DNA of 64,000 nt from JAYFNU01 sp964622315 (GCA_964622315.1 CAZUOY010000002.1:21950-85949); one strand, 5' to 3'; counted from the stretch's first letter, positions 25,212-34,715 are shown. Numbers and translations are program-made. Notes: generated by a model from the sequence alone, not told the origin.

Positions 25212-26537
25212 TTGGTGGGTCTTTACGCAACGCTTACGCTTGTTTATATAGTATTTGTTTTTGCTTACGGCTTTGTCTTTGCGAAAAGAAGGGGCGGCGA
25301 GTCCTATACGCCGTCGCTTTTTGTTTCGACCGCCTCGCTCTGCGCCGCGTTCATTGGTGGAGGTTTTTCGCTCGGAAACGCCGCTGAGGGCTTCCGCGAG
25401 GGCTTCAAAAGCGCGGTCCTTCTGTTTGGCTTTTCGCTCGGTCAGTTCGCCGCCGCCCTTCTTCTCGCGCCCCGTTTTTCGGGTTTTCGCGCCGCTCTTA
25501 CCGTCGGCGACATAATTAACGAGGGCTTCGGCGAGCTTTCAAAAAAGCTAACGGGGTTGCTTTCCATTGTCTTTTGTATAGGCGTGCTCGGCGCACAGAT
25601 AAGCGCCTTCGGTACAGTCGCAAGCCTTGTTTTCGGCGTGGACCGCGCCGCCGCCTCACTTATCGGCTTTACAGGAATAACTCTTTTCGCCGCTTTCGGC
25701 GGAATACGGGCATCGCAAAAGAGCGACAGCGTTCAGGTCACCGTGTTGTTTTTCGGCGTTCTTCTCTGCATTTGCTTTGTGTTTCTTATGTCGCGCGGTT
25801 CGTTCGACAATCTGCAAGCAGAATCGCCTCGTTTCCATTCGACGGGCGATTTTCTTTTTCCCTTTCTCTCTTTTATGACCGGCGAGCTTCTCTGTCCGCC
25901 GTCGGTTAGACGAATTCTTCTTTCTAAAAACGAAGCAACCGCACGGCGAAGTATAGCAATAAGCGCGGCGGTATCCGTGCCTTTCTTTTTTCTCACAGCA
26001 TTAATCGGAGTTCTTGCGCGGCGGCTTAACACTACCGCCGACGCAAGCCTTGCCATGCCCTCACTTGTCGCCGCCTTTCTTCCCTTTCCGTTAAGCTCAA
26101 TTATCTGCGGAGCCATGCTCTGCGTATATCTTTCCTCGGGCTGTGCTTTTCTACTAAGCTGCGCGGACGCGCTTTTTTTCGACCTTCTCGGGCACTCTCT
26201 TGACGGCAATAAAAACGAAAATCCCGCGCTTTTTCGTTTTTTCTGCTTACTATGCGGAGCGGTAGCTTTGACCATTTCACTTGCATTTGACGAAGTTTTG
26301 TCTATACTATTATTAGCGTATTGCTTTTGGTGTCCGGCGTTGCTTCTGCCGCTTCTACTTTCTCTTTTCAAGAAGCGGTATAACGACAGGGTGTTTTTTG
26401 CCTCTGTCGGAATAGCGGCGTTTGCGCTAATTGCTTGGCGTGCCGTAGGCGAGCCTTTCGGGGTTCCTCCAATGCTTATCGGGCTTTCGGCAAGTACGCT
26501 GTTCTTTATTCTTTATAAACGAGGTAACAGGAAGTGA
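25212..26537 (+). CDS. Sodium:solute symporter (SSS) family-like permease
   Basis: 441 aa, about 12-13 helices. The N-terminal part with PSLFVSTASLCAAFIGGGFSLGNAAEGF resembles the TM1 region of SSS/LeuT-fold symporters (G-G-G before S), and LGQFAAALLLAPRF, TVGDIINEGFG and QKSDSVQVTVLFFGV follow the same family order (the D-x-x-Q of SSS proteins). Substrate cannot be told. The start is TTG 25212 or the next codon GTG 25215; neither has a strong ribosome site. It overlaps sppA by four bases, which suggests one operon with sppA and the RDD gene. Confidence 0.75.
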   Translation: MVGLYATLTLVYIVFVFAYGFVFAKRRGGESYTPSLFVSTASLCAAFIGGGFSLGNAAEGFREGFKSAVLLFGFSLGQFAAALLLAPRFSGFRAALTVGDIINEGFGELSKKLTGLLSIVFCIGVLGAQISAFGTVASLVFGVDRAAASLIGFTGITLFAAFGGIRASQKSDSVQVTVLFFGVLLCICFVFLMSRGSFDNLQAESPRFHSTGDFLFPFLSFMTGELLCPPSVRRILLSKNEATARRSIAISAAVSVPFFFLTALIGVLARRLNTTADASLAMPSLVAAFLPFPLSSIICGAMLCVYLSSGCAFLLSCADALFFDLLGHSLDGNKNENPALFRFFCLLCGAVALTISLAFDEVLSILLLAYCFWCPALLLPLLLSLFKKRYNDRVFFASVGIAAFALIAWRAVGEPFGVPPMLIGLSASTLFFILYKRGNRK

Positions 26538-27499
26538 AATCTAAACAGGTTATAGGAATTATTATAGCTGCCGCGGTGTTTCTCGCCGTAGGCATAGCCG
26601 GCGTTTCATCGGCTATGAAGGTAAACAGCTTTTCGCGAAGCCTACTTTCGGCGTCCGAATATGCTGACGAGCCGTCGGCGGACTATATCGGCATAATAGA
26701 CATAGACGGCACTATTCAAGAGGGCACCTATGACTATTTCGGAAACCCCTCGGGCTACACCCAAGCCGAGGTGCTCGCCGAGATAAAGATGATGAAGGAG
26801 AGCGACAGCAATAAGGCGATTATGCTTTTAATCAACTCTCCGGGAGGCACGGTTTACCATTCAGACGAGGCATATCTCGCGCTTATGGATTACAAGGAAG
26901 CTACGGGACGACCGATTTACGCGTACGTAACCGAGCAGATGTGCTCGGGCGCATACTATATTGCAAGCGCGGCAGACAAAATATACTGTAACCGCAACGC
27001 GACGGTGGGCTCAATCGGCGTTTATATAGAAATGGTCAACTATAAGGGGCTATATGATAAGCTCGGTATAAGCGGCGAATATATCCGTTCAGGCGAAAAC
27101 AAGGCTATGGGTAACTCCTTTGACGAGCTTACCGACGAACAGCGAGCCATTATGCAAAGCATTGTTGACGAATGCTATGACCAGTTCTTAGGGGTTGTCT
27201 GCGACGGACGCGGCTACACGCGAAGCGAGCTTGTTCCCATCGCCGACGGGCGCATATATACCCCCCTTCAGGCGATTGACAACGGTCTTATAGATAAAAT
27301 CTGTCTTTATGACGAGGCTTTGGCGGAGTTTTCCGCCGAGGCGGGCGTAAACACCTGGTACAATCCCGAAATCAGCGTAAGTGCGTTTTCAAGTCTTTTT
27401 TCCTCTGTAATGAACTCACTGCCGAAAAACGAGACCGAAACCGCACTGAGCTTTGCGGAAAACAATGAAAGCGGGGTGCCGATGTATCTTGCCCAGTAA
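26534..27499 (+). CDS. sppA: Signal peptide peptidase SppA-type serine protease
   Basis: 321 aa, GTG start within the end of the symporter gene. There is one N-terminal helix (residues 6-27), then a crotonase-like S49 protease domain. The catalytic Ser138 is in EQMCSGAYYIAS and the general base Lys190 in SGENKAMGNS; LINSPGGTVYHSDE forms the oxyanion strand. It is the short single-domain form known from Bacillus and clostridia, which cuts remnant signal peptides in the membrane. Nothing in the sequence indicates special regulation. Confidence 0.92.
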   Translation: MKSKQVIGIIIAAAVFLAVGIAGVSSAMKVNSFSRSLLSASEYADEPSADYIGIIDIDGTIQEGTYDYFGNPSGYTQAEVLAEIKMMKESDSNKAIMLLINSPGGTVYHSDEAYLALMDYKEATGRPIYAYVTEQMCSGAYYIASAADKIYCNRNATVGSIGVYIEMVNYKGLYDKLGISGEYIRSGENKAMGNSFDELTDEQRAIMQSIVDECYDQFLGVVCDGRGYTRSELVPIADGRIYTPLQAIDNGLIDKICLYDEALAEFSAEAGVNTWYNPEISVSAFSSLFSSVMNSLPKNETETALSFAENNESGVPMYLAQ

Positions 27500-28235
27500 C
27501 AATACAAACGAAACGCCCGCCCTTCGCTACAATAACCAAACGGGCGAGCCGATAATTCCCGAGGGCTTTGTTCTTCGGTATGACAACCAGACGGGCGAAG
27601 CGAAGCTTGTTAAAAAACGCGCAACCCGCAAAAAGATTGAGACGGAAACCGTCTCAGACGTTGTAAACTCCGCGGACACCGACGAAACAGCCGCCGTGCC
27701 CGTATTCCCAAACTACACCGCACCTGAGACCGGCAATGCGACGCTATATGCCCAAGGCGCTTACGCACAGCCTGTTCCACCCATAAGCGCACCCCTTCAG
27801 CTATATGATAATTCCCGCTGTGCCGGTTTCTTTCGCCGACTTTTAGCATTCGCGGTCGATTCACTTATTGCGTGGCTTTTTACGGTGCTTCTATCCTTTT
27901 TAGCGAGGATTTTAGGCTTCGGCGCTCTCGGATTTTTCACCGAGAATGTATTCTTTAATTTCACCGCCGCAAACGTTGTTGGGTATCTAATCATTACCCT
28001 TTATTTTGTGATTTTTACAAAGTGCATCGGTGCGACGCCAGGTAAAATGCTGCTTCGCATTAAGGTGGTAAGCAGCGAGCTTTCGCCACTTTCCTGGTGG
28101 CGGATAATCTATCGCGAAACCGTGGGGCGCTATCTTTCGTCGTTGCTGCTTGTCGGGTACCTTGTGCTTGCCGTTGACCCTCAACACCGAGGCTTTCACG
28201 ATATGCTCGCCGACACAAGGGTAATTTTTGAATAA
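27489..28235 (+). CDS. RDD domain membrane protein with N-terminal RY-NQTGE repeats
   Basis: About 248 aa from TTG 27489; ATG 27465 is an alternative, and the start is uncertain since no clear ribosome site exists and the gene overlaps sppA. Residues 8-35 hold two copies of a short repeat (LRYNNQTGEPIIPEGF, then LRYDNQTGEAKLV), followed by a Thr/Pro/Ala-rich linker and the RDD domain: GFFRRLLAFAVDSLIAWLF (R-D-D-like residues), a long hydrophobic pair of helices, TKCIGATPGKMLLRIKVV and HRGFHDMLADTRV. RDD proteins are small integral membrane proteins of mostly unknown function, some tied to ion exchange. Confidence 0.85.
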   Translation: MPSNNTNETPALRYNNQTGEPIIPEGFVLRYDNQTGEAKLVKKRATRKKIETETVSDVVNSADTDETAAVPVFPNYTAPETGNATLYAQGAYAQPVPPISAPLQLYDNSRCAGFFRRLLAFAVDSLIAWLFTVLLSFLARILGFGALGFFTENVFFNFTAANVVGYLIITLYFVIFTKCIGATPGKMLLRIKVVSSELSPLSWWRIIYRETVGRYLSSLLLVGYLVLAVDPQHRGFHDMLADTRVIFE

Positions 28236-28260
28236 GGCGCTCTTTAGGAAAACACTTCTT

Positions 28261-28289
28261 TTGTTTTTTTATGTCGGTTGTGGTATACT
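28261..28289 (+). promoter_or_regulatory. Promoter of the hypothetical membrane protein gene
   Basis: TTGTTT (28261-28266), 17-bp spacer, TATACT (28284-28289), 28 bp before ATG 28318. Confidence 0.65.
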
Positions 28290-28317
28290 GTTTTAAACTG
28301 TTTAAGAGGATATTACT

Positions 28318-29019
28318 ATGGCAGATTCCGTCATTTCAATAAAGCGCGAACGCGCGAACAAAAGGAAGCGCCGCCGCCGTCAGGCGCTGGGGCTGCTTAC
28401 CTTTGTTCTTTCCGTTCTCGGCGCGGCAACAATAATCTTTTTCGCCGTGCAGGGGGTAAGCTCGCTTCTTAAAGAGGAAGAAAACATCTCAGAATACGAG
28501 ACGCTCATCTCTCCGCTTGTTGCGCTGGACCCCGCCCCCTTCGCAAGCATTGACAACGCAGACGAAACCACGTTGCTCGAAGCGGCGATATGGGCTTCAC
28601 TCACCTACGAGGACAACTCAAAATATTCAAGAAACGAGTTCGATGCTATTATTCTTCCGAGCGTGGACGTGGATAAGTACATTACCAAGATGTACGGCAC
28701 CGACTATAAAATAACCCACAAAACCTTCCACGACCTTGACCTTGAATATGCCTACGACAGCACAACGAGCAGCTACACCATTCCTGCCACAAGCCAGAGC
28801 GGCTCTTACATACCGCGAGTCGAAAAGGTAACCAATTCGGGTAACACTAAGGTGCTGAGCGTTGCATATTTACAGTACAGCGGCTCCTCGGCAGACCTTA
28901 TCACAACGGGCGTTGATACGCTTGAGGTAAGCAAGTATATGGAGTACATAATGCTTAAAAACTCCAATGGCTACTATCTATACGCAATACGCTATCCGGA
29001 AAATCAACCCGCTGAATAA
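28318..29019 (+). CDS. Hypothetical membrane-anchored extracytoplasmic protein
   Basis: 233 aa, not assigned to a family. A very basic cytoplasmic start (KRERANKRKRRRRQ) precedes one helix (about 25-48), so the rest is outside by the positive-inside rule. The outer part is mixed alpha/beta, rich in Ser/Tyr/Asp (SVDVDKYITKMYGTDYKITH, SGSYIPRVEKV), with no Cys and no recognisable catalytic motif. It has its own promoter and terminator. An envelope sensor or wall-associated accessory role is possible but not shown. Confidence 0.8.
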   Translation: MADSVISIKRERANKRKRRRRQALGLLTFVLSVLGAATIIFFAVQGVSSLLKEEENISEYETLISPLVALDPAPFASIDNADETTLLEAAIWASLTYEDNSKYSRNEFDAIILPSVDVDKYITKMYGTDYKITHKTFHDLDLEYAYDSTTSSYTIPATSQSGSYIPRVEKVTNSGNTKVLSVAYLQYSGSSADLITTGVDTLEVSKYMEYIMLKNSNGYYLYAIRYPENQPAE

Positions 29020-29027
29020 ACACAATT

Positions 29028-29064
29028 TAAAAAAGGCTTCGGTTCTTTAACCGAAGCCTTTTTG
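29028..29064. terminator. Bidirectional terminator
   Basis: AAAAAGGCTTCGGTT and AACCGAAGCCTTTTT around CTTT, with A and T runs on both sides. It serves the rightward gene ending at 29019 and the leftward one ending at 29071. Confidence 0.9.
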
Positions 29065-29070
29065 TTCTAT

Positions 29071-30636
29071 TTAATATAATTCGTTAAAGCGTTTCTTTCC
29101 GTCTGTCAAAATAAGTCTCCACAGCCCGTAGATAATAAGTATGAGCAGTAACGCGAGGATAAAAGCGCCGAGTGCGAAGCCGAAAAGACCGTTTGTTAAG
29201 AAGAAGTATAACGCGGGTAAACCCGCTATAATCATTCCTCCGAAAACAGCAATCATAACCGAGGTGCTTTGCTTAACCACCATAGCCTCGTTATCCCACT
29301 CAAGCTTAGGGAATATAAGGTTGATGTAAAGCCCCGCCGCCGAGATAAGCAAGGCGATAAGGGTGGGTATGACCGCCACAGCAAAAAGCTCAGCCGCGCC
29401 AAAGCTGAAGGAGATTCCCGCAGCAAGTCCGCCGAGCAGTGTCAGCGGTGCGCTGAGGGTAACATTTACAAGTATCTTGGCAAGGAAGATATCCTTTTCA
29501 AATATCGGGCATGCGCGAAGGATATAAATTGCCTTCCCCTCAAGCGAAATAGAGCACGCCGACGTCACCGTCATAGCGGAGGTGAAGCTGTAAAGCACAA
29601 TAAGTATTATCGGCAGATTCTGTTGCACAAAAGGCTCGGCAAAGATGGAATTAAACTCCGCGCCGAGGCTTACTCGGATAATCAACAGCACGGTTAAAGC
29701 CACACACATAAGCGGTCCGAGAATAGAGTTAATAACATAAACCGAGCTTGAGGCATAGCGCTTAAATTCCTTTTTATAAAGCGCGCCGAGCGGAGTTCTT
29801 CTGCGGAACTCAAGATTCTTCTTCCTTGAGTGCCAGGTGCGCTGCTTCGCCCCAAAGATAGCGGCGAAAAGCAGCACGCCAAGAACGTACGGAACAACCG
29901 TCACCGCCGCCGTCATAAGAAGCCCGATGAGGCTCGATTTGTTTAAAAAGCTTACTATCCAAACAAATGGCGCGAAGCTCTCGTAAAACGCACGTATCGT
30001 TTCGGCGTTTTCGCCCATGCTTCCGTTCATCTTAAAATTGATATACATAAACACGCCCAACACGCCGAGCGAAAGCAGTGTCGTGACCATTTGGGGATTT
30101 GAAAAGACGTTACCTATTTTGAACATGATGAAGTTCAGAATATACGAAATACCGACAGAAACGAGCGGCATAAGCAAGAAGACAAGCACCGTTTTAAGTA
30201 AGAACAGCGCCGAGGTATCCACCAGCGCAAAGTATGTGCCCATATACGGCAGAAAGAACGCCGCGACAGGTATCATCTCGAAGATGTACTTGGAAATGCT
30301 CTTGCTGATTATAACCTCTCGCCGCGTGACGGGAAGCGAAAGCAGAAAGTCAGCATCGGTCGTCTTCGGAAGGGTTGTTCCGCGCAGAATAGCCATAAGC
30401 AAGAGGATTATCATCGTATAGCAAACGGCATAATAGAGCGTAAGCTCGGGCGCGCCAAGCTCCATAAACAGCTTGGTTTGTCCCACGGCACCCGTAACCA
30501 TCGAAACCACAAACAATCCGCCGACCGCCGCAAAAAAGACCCACGAAGCAAAGAGCTTGCCGAGCTTTTTGGAGTTCTTGATGGAGCGGATGAACATTGT
30601 AAAATTGTTCTTAATCAGTATTGATAAGTTACTCAT
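29071..30636 (-). CDS. ABC transporter permease, large ABC-2-like exporter subunit
   Basis: 521 aa with about 12 hydrophobic segments arranged as two six-helix halves. The ALPKTTDADFLLSLPVTRREVIISKSI-like stretch (TDADFLLSLPVTRREVI) is a recurring motif of firmicute ABC-2 permeases of the EcsB/YtrC type. It overlaps the ATPase gene by eight bases, fixing it as its partner. The substrate is unknown; related pairs move peptides, antibiotics or lipids. Confidence 0.8.
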   Translation of the reverse strand: MSNLSILIKNNFTMFIRSIKNSKKLGKLFASWVFFAAVGGLFVVSMVTGAVGQTKLFMELGAPELTLYYAVCYTMIILLLMAILRGTTLPKTTDADFLLSLPVTRREVIISKSISKYIFEMIPVAAFFLPYMGTYFALVDTSALFLLKTVLVFLLMPLVSVGISYILNFIMFKIGNVFSNPQMVTTLLSLGVLGVFMYINFKMNGSMGENAETIRAFYESFAPFVWIVSFLNKSSLIGLLMTAAVTVVPYVLGVLLFAAIFGAKQRTWHSRKKNLEFRRRTPLGALYKKEFKRYASSSVYVINSILGPLMCVALTVLLIIRVSLGAEFNSIFAEPFVQQNLPIILIVLYSFTSAMTVTSACSISLEGKAIYILRACPIFEKDIFLAKILVNVTLSAPLTLLGGLAAGISFSFGAAELFAVAVIPTLIALLISAAGLYINLIFPKLEWDNEAMVVKQSTSVMIAVFGGMIIAGLPALYFFLTNGLFGFALGAFILALLLILIIYGLWRLILTDGKKRFNELY

Positions 30637-31342
30637 GGTCGATTAACTCCATAAACACGTCCTCAAGGGAGCTTTGCCCCTTGACCTTCTCCATCTCGCC
30701 CGAGGCTATAAGCTTTCCGCCCTTAATTATCGCTATTTTATTGCAAAGCTTTTCGGCAACCTCCAGCACGTGGGTGGAAAAGAAAATAGCACCGCCTGCC
30801 TCGCAAAATTCCTTCATTATCGTTTTAACAGTGAACGCCGCTTTCGGGTCAAGACCCACGAACGGCTCGTCAAGTATCAAGAGCTTAGGCTCATGCATAA
30901 GTGCGCCGATTATCTCAATTTTCTGTTTCATTCCGTGACTGTAGGAGGATATCGGGTCGTTGAGGTTTCCCGTTATCTCGAACATATCGGCGTATTTCTT
31001 CACAGCGGCTTCGCGCTTTGACGCGGATACTCTAAAGACATCACCGAGAAAATTAAGGTACTCCATACCGGTGAGCGACTCGTAAACGTCGGGGTTATCG
31101 GGTATGTAGGCAATTCGTTTTTTACACTCCACGGGCTCGGCGGTAATGTCAATTCCGTCAATTTCGATACTGCCCTCCTCGAAGGGCAGTATGCCGACCA
31201 CCGATTTTATTGTGGTCGTTTTGCCCGCGCCGTTGTGACCGATAAAGCCGTAAAGGTCACCCGCTTTTACCTCAAGCGAAAGACCGTCCACCGCCTTTTT
31301 ATCAGGTCCGTAAGATTTGGAATAATTCTCGATTTTAAGCAT
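30629..31342 (-). CDS. ABC transporter ATP-binding protein, ABC-2 exporter
   Basis: 237 aa. Walker A GHNGAGKTTTIKSV, signature YSHGMKQKIEII, Walker B LLILDEPFVGLD and the switch FSTHVLEVAE are all intact. The phrase YIPDNPDVYESLTGMEYL is typical of the EcsA/YtrB-like exporter ATPases. It is upstream of and coupled to the permease gene. Sixteen bases separate it from the YhhN gene, so the three may be one transcript. Confidence 0.9.
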   Translation of the reverse strand: MLKIENYSKSYGPDKKAVDGLSLEVKAGDLYGFIGHNGAGKTTTIKSVVGILPFEEGSIEIDGIDITAEPVECKKRIAYIPDNPDVYESLTGMEYLNFLGDVFRVSASKREAAVKKYADMFEITGNLNDPISSYSHGMKQKIEIIGALMHEPKLLILDEPFVGLDPKAAFTVKTIMKEFCEAGGAIFFSTHVLEVAEKLCNKIAIIKGGKLIASGEMEKVKGQSSLEDVFMELIDHE

Positions 31343-31357
31343 TGTGTCAATTCCTTT

Positions 31358-32008
31358 CTAAGCTATAAGCATAATTCCAAGAACAATTAAAAACTCCGCG
31401 ATTATATAACTTACCATAACCGGAAAATGGTTGCGCCATATTTTTACGCCCGGTATGAGCCGCAGCTGTAAAAGCATAATATCCGAAACGAGAAAGAACA
31501 GACTACCAACATAAACAATAATCGACGCCAACGACAGCAGACTTATCATCTGGAACAGCGCGAAGGCTCCTGTGCTTGAAAGCGCAAGCAGATAAAGCGC
31601 CACCGCCACCGCGAACGCCTTGGAGGCGTAATTCCTTGTGCGCCTTAGCATAAATACAATCGGCGGAATATACAATGCCGCGGCTATAACATATGCCCAC
31701 CACGGAAGGATAGCAAAATCGACATTCTTGGAAAAGGCGACGGCAAAGCAGATATGCGCAAAGCCGAAGCTTAATCCGCCGAGCACAAACAGCTTCTTTA
31801 CCTGAAGAAGCACGTCTCCCAAAAAGCTGAAGACAAGCGCCATAGCAATTATTCCGTTAAGCGTCGGCGCGGCGGCGATATAATAGGACAGAAGACTTAA
31901 TATTATAAGTCCCTTCGTCGCTCCTCGAATGGTTTTGTTATCTATATATGTCCCGTATAGGTGCACTAAGCTGAAGGCTATGAAAAGCGCGAGAAAAAGA
32001 TATTTCAT
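31358..32008 (-). CDS. YhhN family membrane protein (lysoplasmalogenase-like)
   Basis: 216 aa, eight short helices. FSFLGDVLLQVKKLFVLGGLSFGFAHICFAVAF has the GD-x-L and F-x-x-H residues seen in YhhN/TMEM86 proteins, and LVSDIMLLQLRL the later S-D motif. Animal and some bacterial relatives hydrolyse the vinyl-ether bond of lysoplasmalogens, which fits an anaerobe with plasmalogen lipids, but activity is inferred. A second YhhN gene lies at 62284-62975. Confidence 0.85.
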   Translation of the reverse strand: MKYLFLALFIAFSLVHLYGTYIDNKTIRGATKGLIILSLLSYYIAAAPTLNGIIAMALVFSFLGDVLLQVKKLFVLGGLSFGFAHICFAVAFSKNVDFAILPWWAYVIAAALYIPPIVFMLRRTRNYASKAFAVAVALYLLALSSTGAFALFQMISLLSLASIIVYVGSLFFLVSDIMLLQLRLIPGVKIWRNHFPVMVSYIIAEFLIVLGIMLIA

Positions 32009-32060
32009 CTATCGCTCCCTAAAATGTTTGTTAACATTATATCATACTTTTTCTTTATAG

Positions 32061-32092
32061 AAAAGCCCGACGCGACGCGTCGGGCTTTTTTG
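32061..32092. terminator. Bidirectional terminator downstream of the PBP gene
   Basis: AAAAGCCCGACG and CGTCGGGCTTTT around CGACG. It ends the leftward PBP transcript and lies before the YhhN gene start. Confidence 0.85.
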
Positions 32093-32107
32093 TTGTTATT
32101 CTATTTC

Positions 32108-34654
32108 TTACTCAAGATTGAAATCACTTTCGGTTTTTGTCTCTTGAATAGGCGCGAGCGCATGTATGCAGGTGCCCTGAGGACCGTAGCCTGTCTTGTA
32201 CCAGCCCGTCTTTACATCGGGACAGTCAGCCGCGGGATAGTCGCCGCTCGCCGCGCAGAAGCCGGCGCTGAAGACGCCATCCGGCATATCGGGGAACTTC
32301 TTCGTCTCAAGGTCTTTAGTTATTTCTTTCATTATGGCGTTGGTCGCCGCCTTTGTCTCACGAATTGAGGTGGACATATAGGCGGGCTCGTCATAGCCCT
32401 GCCAAATCGTCATAACGTAATAAGGGTTAAGAGTTACGAGCCAGAAGTCCTTCGCGTCTGAGGAGGTACCTGTCTTTCCGCCCACAGCCATACCGTTGCT
32501 GGAGTTTCTTACTTCGTAAGCAGTACCGCTGTTGGCAACGCCCTGAAGAAGCTTGTTCATTATAAAAGCCGTCTGCTCTGAAACCGTCTGAATCGTTTGG
32601 TTGGTCTTTGACGTGTCGAGGATTACCTCGCCGTGTGAGTTGACCACCTTTGTATAGCAGTGAGGCGTGGTATAAACACCGCCGTTGCCGAAGGGCACGT
32701 ATGCCGCGCAAAGCTCATACGGCGTAGTGCCGTAGGTAAGGCCGCCCAAGCCGAGCGAGAGGGTTTTATCTATCATTCTCTTACCCGTTTTTGCGTCGAA
32801 AACGTTGTCGTCAACATCAACAAGGCTGCTTATTCCGAACTTGTTTTCGCAGAAGCCGTACGATGTTTCGGGGCCTATCATATTAAGCACCTTCACTGCG
32901 ATTGTGTTAAGGGAAACCGCGATAGCCTTATCGACGGGAACCGAGCTTCCATAGTATCCGAAAACGCGGTCATAGTTACGGGGCCACGGGTCGTCGTCAT
33001 CGTCATAGCTACTCGGAGCGTCCTCAATCAGGCTCGAATAGTTAATATAGTTTAGCTCAATTCCCGGCGCGTAAACCGCGATAGGCTTGAAGGAGGAGCC
33101 GGGCTGGCGAAGCGCCGAATAAGCGCGGTTAAAACCAAGACTCACCGTCTTTTCGCGAACGCCGCCGATTATTCCTAACAGGTTCGCGTCATAATCAAGT
33201 ATAACCATAGCCGCTTGGTTCTGGAACTTGTCGTCCATTGGGGTTACGCCGTCGTCTTCATATTTAAGGTCAGGCCAATTTTCTGGATTTGAGGCGTACT
33301 CCTCCATAGTGGACTGAATTTTTGTGTCTATTGTAAGGTAGACCTTCAAGCCGCCTGTGTAAAACAGGTTCTCAGCTTCCTCGGTAGACATATTGTTATA
33401 CTGAACGAGGTCTTTAATTACGCTTAATATTACGGTGTCGGTAAAATAACTGTTAACATCGTCGCCCTGATTTACGTTGCCCTCGTGGAAGACGAGCGTC
33501 TCGCTCTCGGCGAGCGCCGCTTGATATTCAGAATCGCTCAAAAGCCCCTGCTCATTCATAAGGTAAAGCACCGTATCCTCGCGCTTCTCCTTATTGTTTT
33601 CGGGGTTTTGTATCGGGTCGTATTTGGTGGGGAACTGGGTAATACAGACGATAGCGGCGCTCTCCGCCGCCGTTAGCTCGGAGGTGGATTTTCCGAAGAA
33701 ATAGTTCGCCGCCGCCTCAACTCCCGCAAGCTGTCCGCTAAGACGGAAGGTATTGAGGTACGCCTCCATTATCTGCTCTTTCGAATATTTCTTCTCAAGC
33801 ATAATGGCGCGGTATATCTCCCTTATTTTACGAAGCGGGCCTTCTATACCGCCGACTGCCTTTTCATCTGTAATATTCTTTATTAACTGCTGAGTAATCG
33901 TTGAACCGCCCTGGGTAGTGCTGTAAATCGTCTTTACGTATTCGTTGACGAACGCGGCGACGGTTCGCCTCCAGTCAACACCGTGGTGGGTAAGAAAGCG
34001 CTTATCTTCGCAGGCTATCGCCGCGTTAATCAGCTCATCGGGCATGTCCGCATAGTTAACCCAAACGCGGTTCTCTCCGCCGAATATTCGCTCATACTCC
34101 TCCCATTCGCCCGTTTCGGAGTTTTGGGCGAGGAGCACCGTTGAATAGCTCAGCTTAATCTCGTTAAGGTCAAGCAGCGCGTCGTCGTCCGCTGTCGCGT
34201 CCACAAGGTAGACCGCAACCGCAACAGAAAGCACACAGCCGATAATTATTCCAATGCAGGCTATAACAACTACCACGCGCCCAATTGTGCGCCACACGCG
34301 CTGCGCCTTGGTAAGCTCCTTGCCTGCCTTCTTTTCTCTTGCTTCCTCGCGCTTCTCTTTGTTGCGCTCAAGTGCGTCGGTATCAATTCCTATCTTCTCA
34401 AGAAGCTCGTAAAACCACGATTTTTTCTTCTTTTTCTTCTGCGTCGTGTACGGCACGGGCGCGGCTTTATAAGTCGAGCTCTTTGCGGTCGGCGTTGCGC
34501 CGCTTGCGGGCGCTGACGGCACAGTTGAGTCCGGCTTCTTTACACTTCCGCCCTCGTTAGATTGAATCTTAGCGAAAAAATCATCCAAATCGGAATCGTT
34601 CGCGAAAAAGTCGTTCTTCGCGCCGTTCGGTTTGTTTTTATCGTTATCAGTCAT
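32108..34654 (-). CDS. Class A penicillin-binding protein (transglycosylase/transpeptidase, PBP1A type)
   Basis: 848 aa. The long cytoplasmic N-terminus (about 125 residues, with a KKKKKK run) begins with an acidic FFANDSDLDDFFAKI patch, followed by one helix (126-151). The GT51 domain has CEDKRFLTHHGVDW and the QGGSTITQQLIKN motif. The transpeptidase domain has the SxxK of QPGSSFKPIAVY, the SxN of SLNT and the KTG of GGKTGTSSDAKD. The last 70 residues carry two Cys (GFCAASGDYPAADCPDV), possibly a disulfide. It polymerises and cross-links peptidoglycan. Its own promoter and a 5' leader hairpin precede it. Confidence 0.95.
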   Translation of the reverse strand: MTDNDKNKPNGAKNDFFANDSDLDDFFAKIQSNEGGSVKKPDSTVPSAPASGATPTAKSSTYKAAPVPYTTQKKKKKKSWFYELLEKIGIDTDALERNKEKREEAREKKAGKELTKAQRVWRTIGRVVVVIACIGIIIGCVLSVAVAVYLVDATADDDALLDLNEIKLSYSTVLLAQNSETGEWEEYERIFGGENRVWVNYADMPDELINAAIACEDKRFLTHHGVDWRRTVAAFVNEYVKTIYSTTQGGSTITQQLIKNITDEKAVGGIEGPLRKIREIYRAIMLEKKYSKEQIMEAYLNTFRLSGQLAGVEAAANYFFGKSTSELTAAESAAIVCITQFPTKYDPIQNPENNKEKREDTVLYLMNEQGLLSDSEYQAALAESETLVFHEGNVNQGDDVNSYFTDTVILSVIKDLVQYNNMSTEEAENLFYTGGLKVYLTIDTKIQSTMEEYASNPENWPDLKYEDDGVTPMDDKFQNQAAMVILDYDANLLGIIGGVREKTVSLGFNRAYSALRQPGSSFKPIAVYAPGIELNYINYSSLIEDAPSSYDDDDDPWPRNYDRVFGYYGSSVPVDKAIAVSLNTIAVKVLNMIGPETSYGFCENKFGISSLVDVDDNVFDAKTGKRMIDKTLSLGLGGLTYGTTPYELCAAYVPFGNGGVYTTPHCYTKVVNSHGEVILDTSKTNQTIQTVSEQTAFIMNKLLQGVANSGTAYEVRNSSNGMAVGGKTGTSSDAKDFWLVTLNPYYVMTIWQGYDEPAYMSTSIRETKAATNAIMKEITKDLETKKFPDMPDGVFSAGFCAASGDYPAADCPDVKTGWYKTGYGPQGTCIHALAPIQETKTESDFNLE

Positions 34655-34689
34655 AAACCTTATTATTCTCCTTTAAAGGGTTGACAATC

Positions 34690-34709
34690 AATTGCGGCAC
34701 CCCGCAATT
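34690..34709. other. Perfect hairpin in the PBP 5' leader
   Basis: AATTGCGG (34690-34697) and CCGCAATT (34702-34709) around CACC. It lies between the PBP promoter and its ribosome site, so it would be in the mRNA leader; function unknown. Confidence 0.5.
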
Positions 34710-34715
34710 AAAGCT

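Noticed and set aside
25733..26371. Minus-strand 212-codon frame opposite the symporter
   Set aside because: Arg/Ser/Lys-rich mirror of a hydrophobic membrane protein; not credible.
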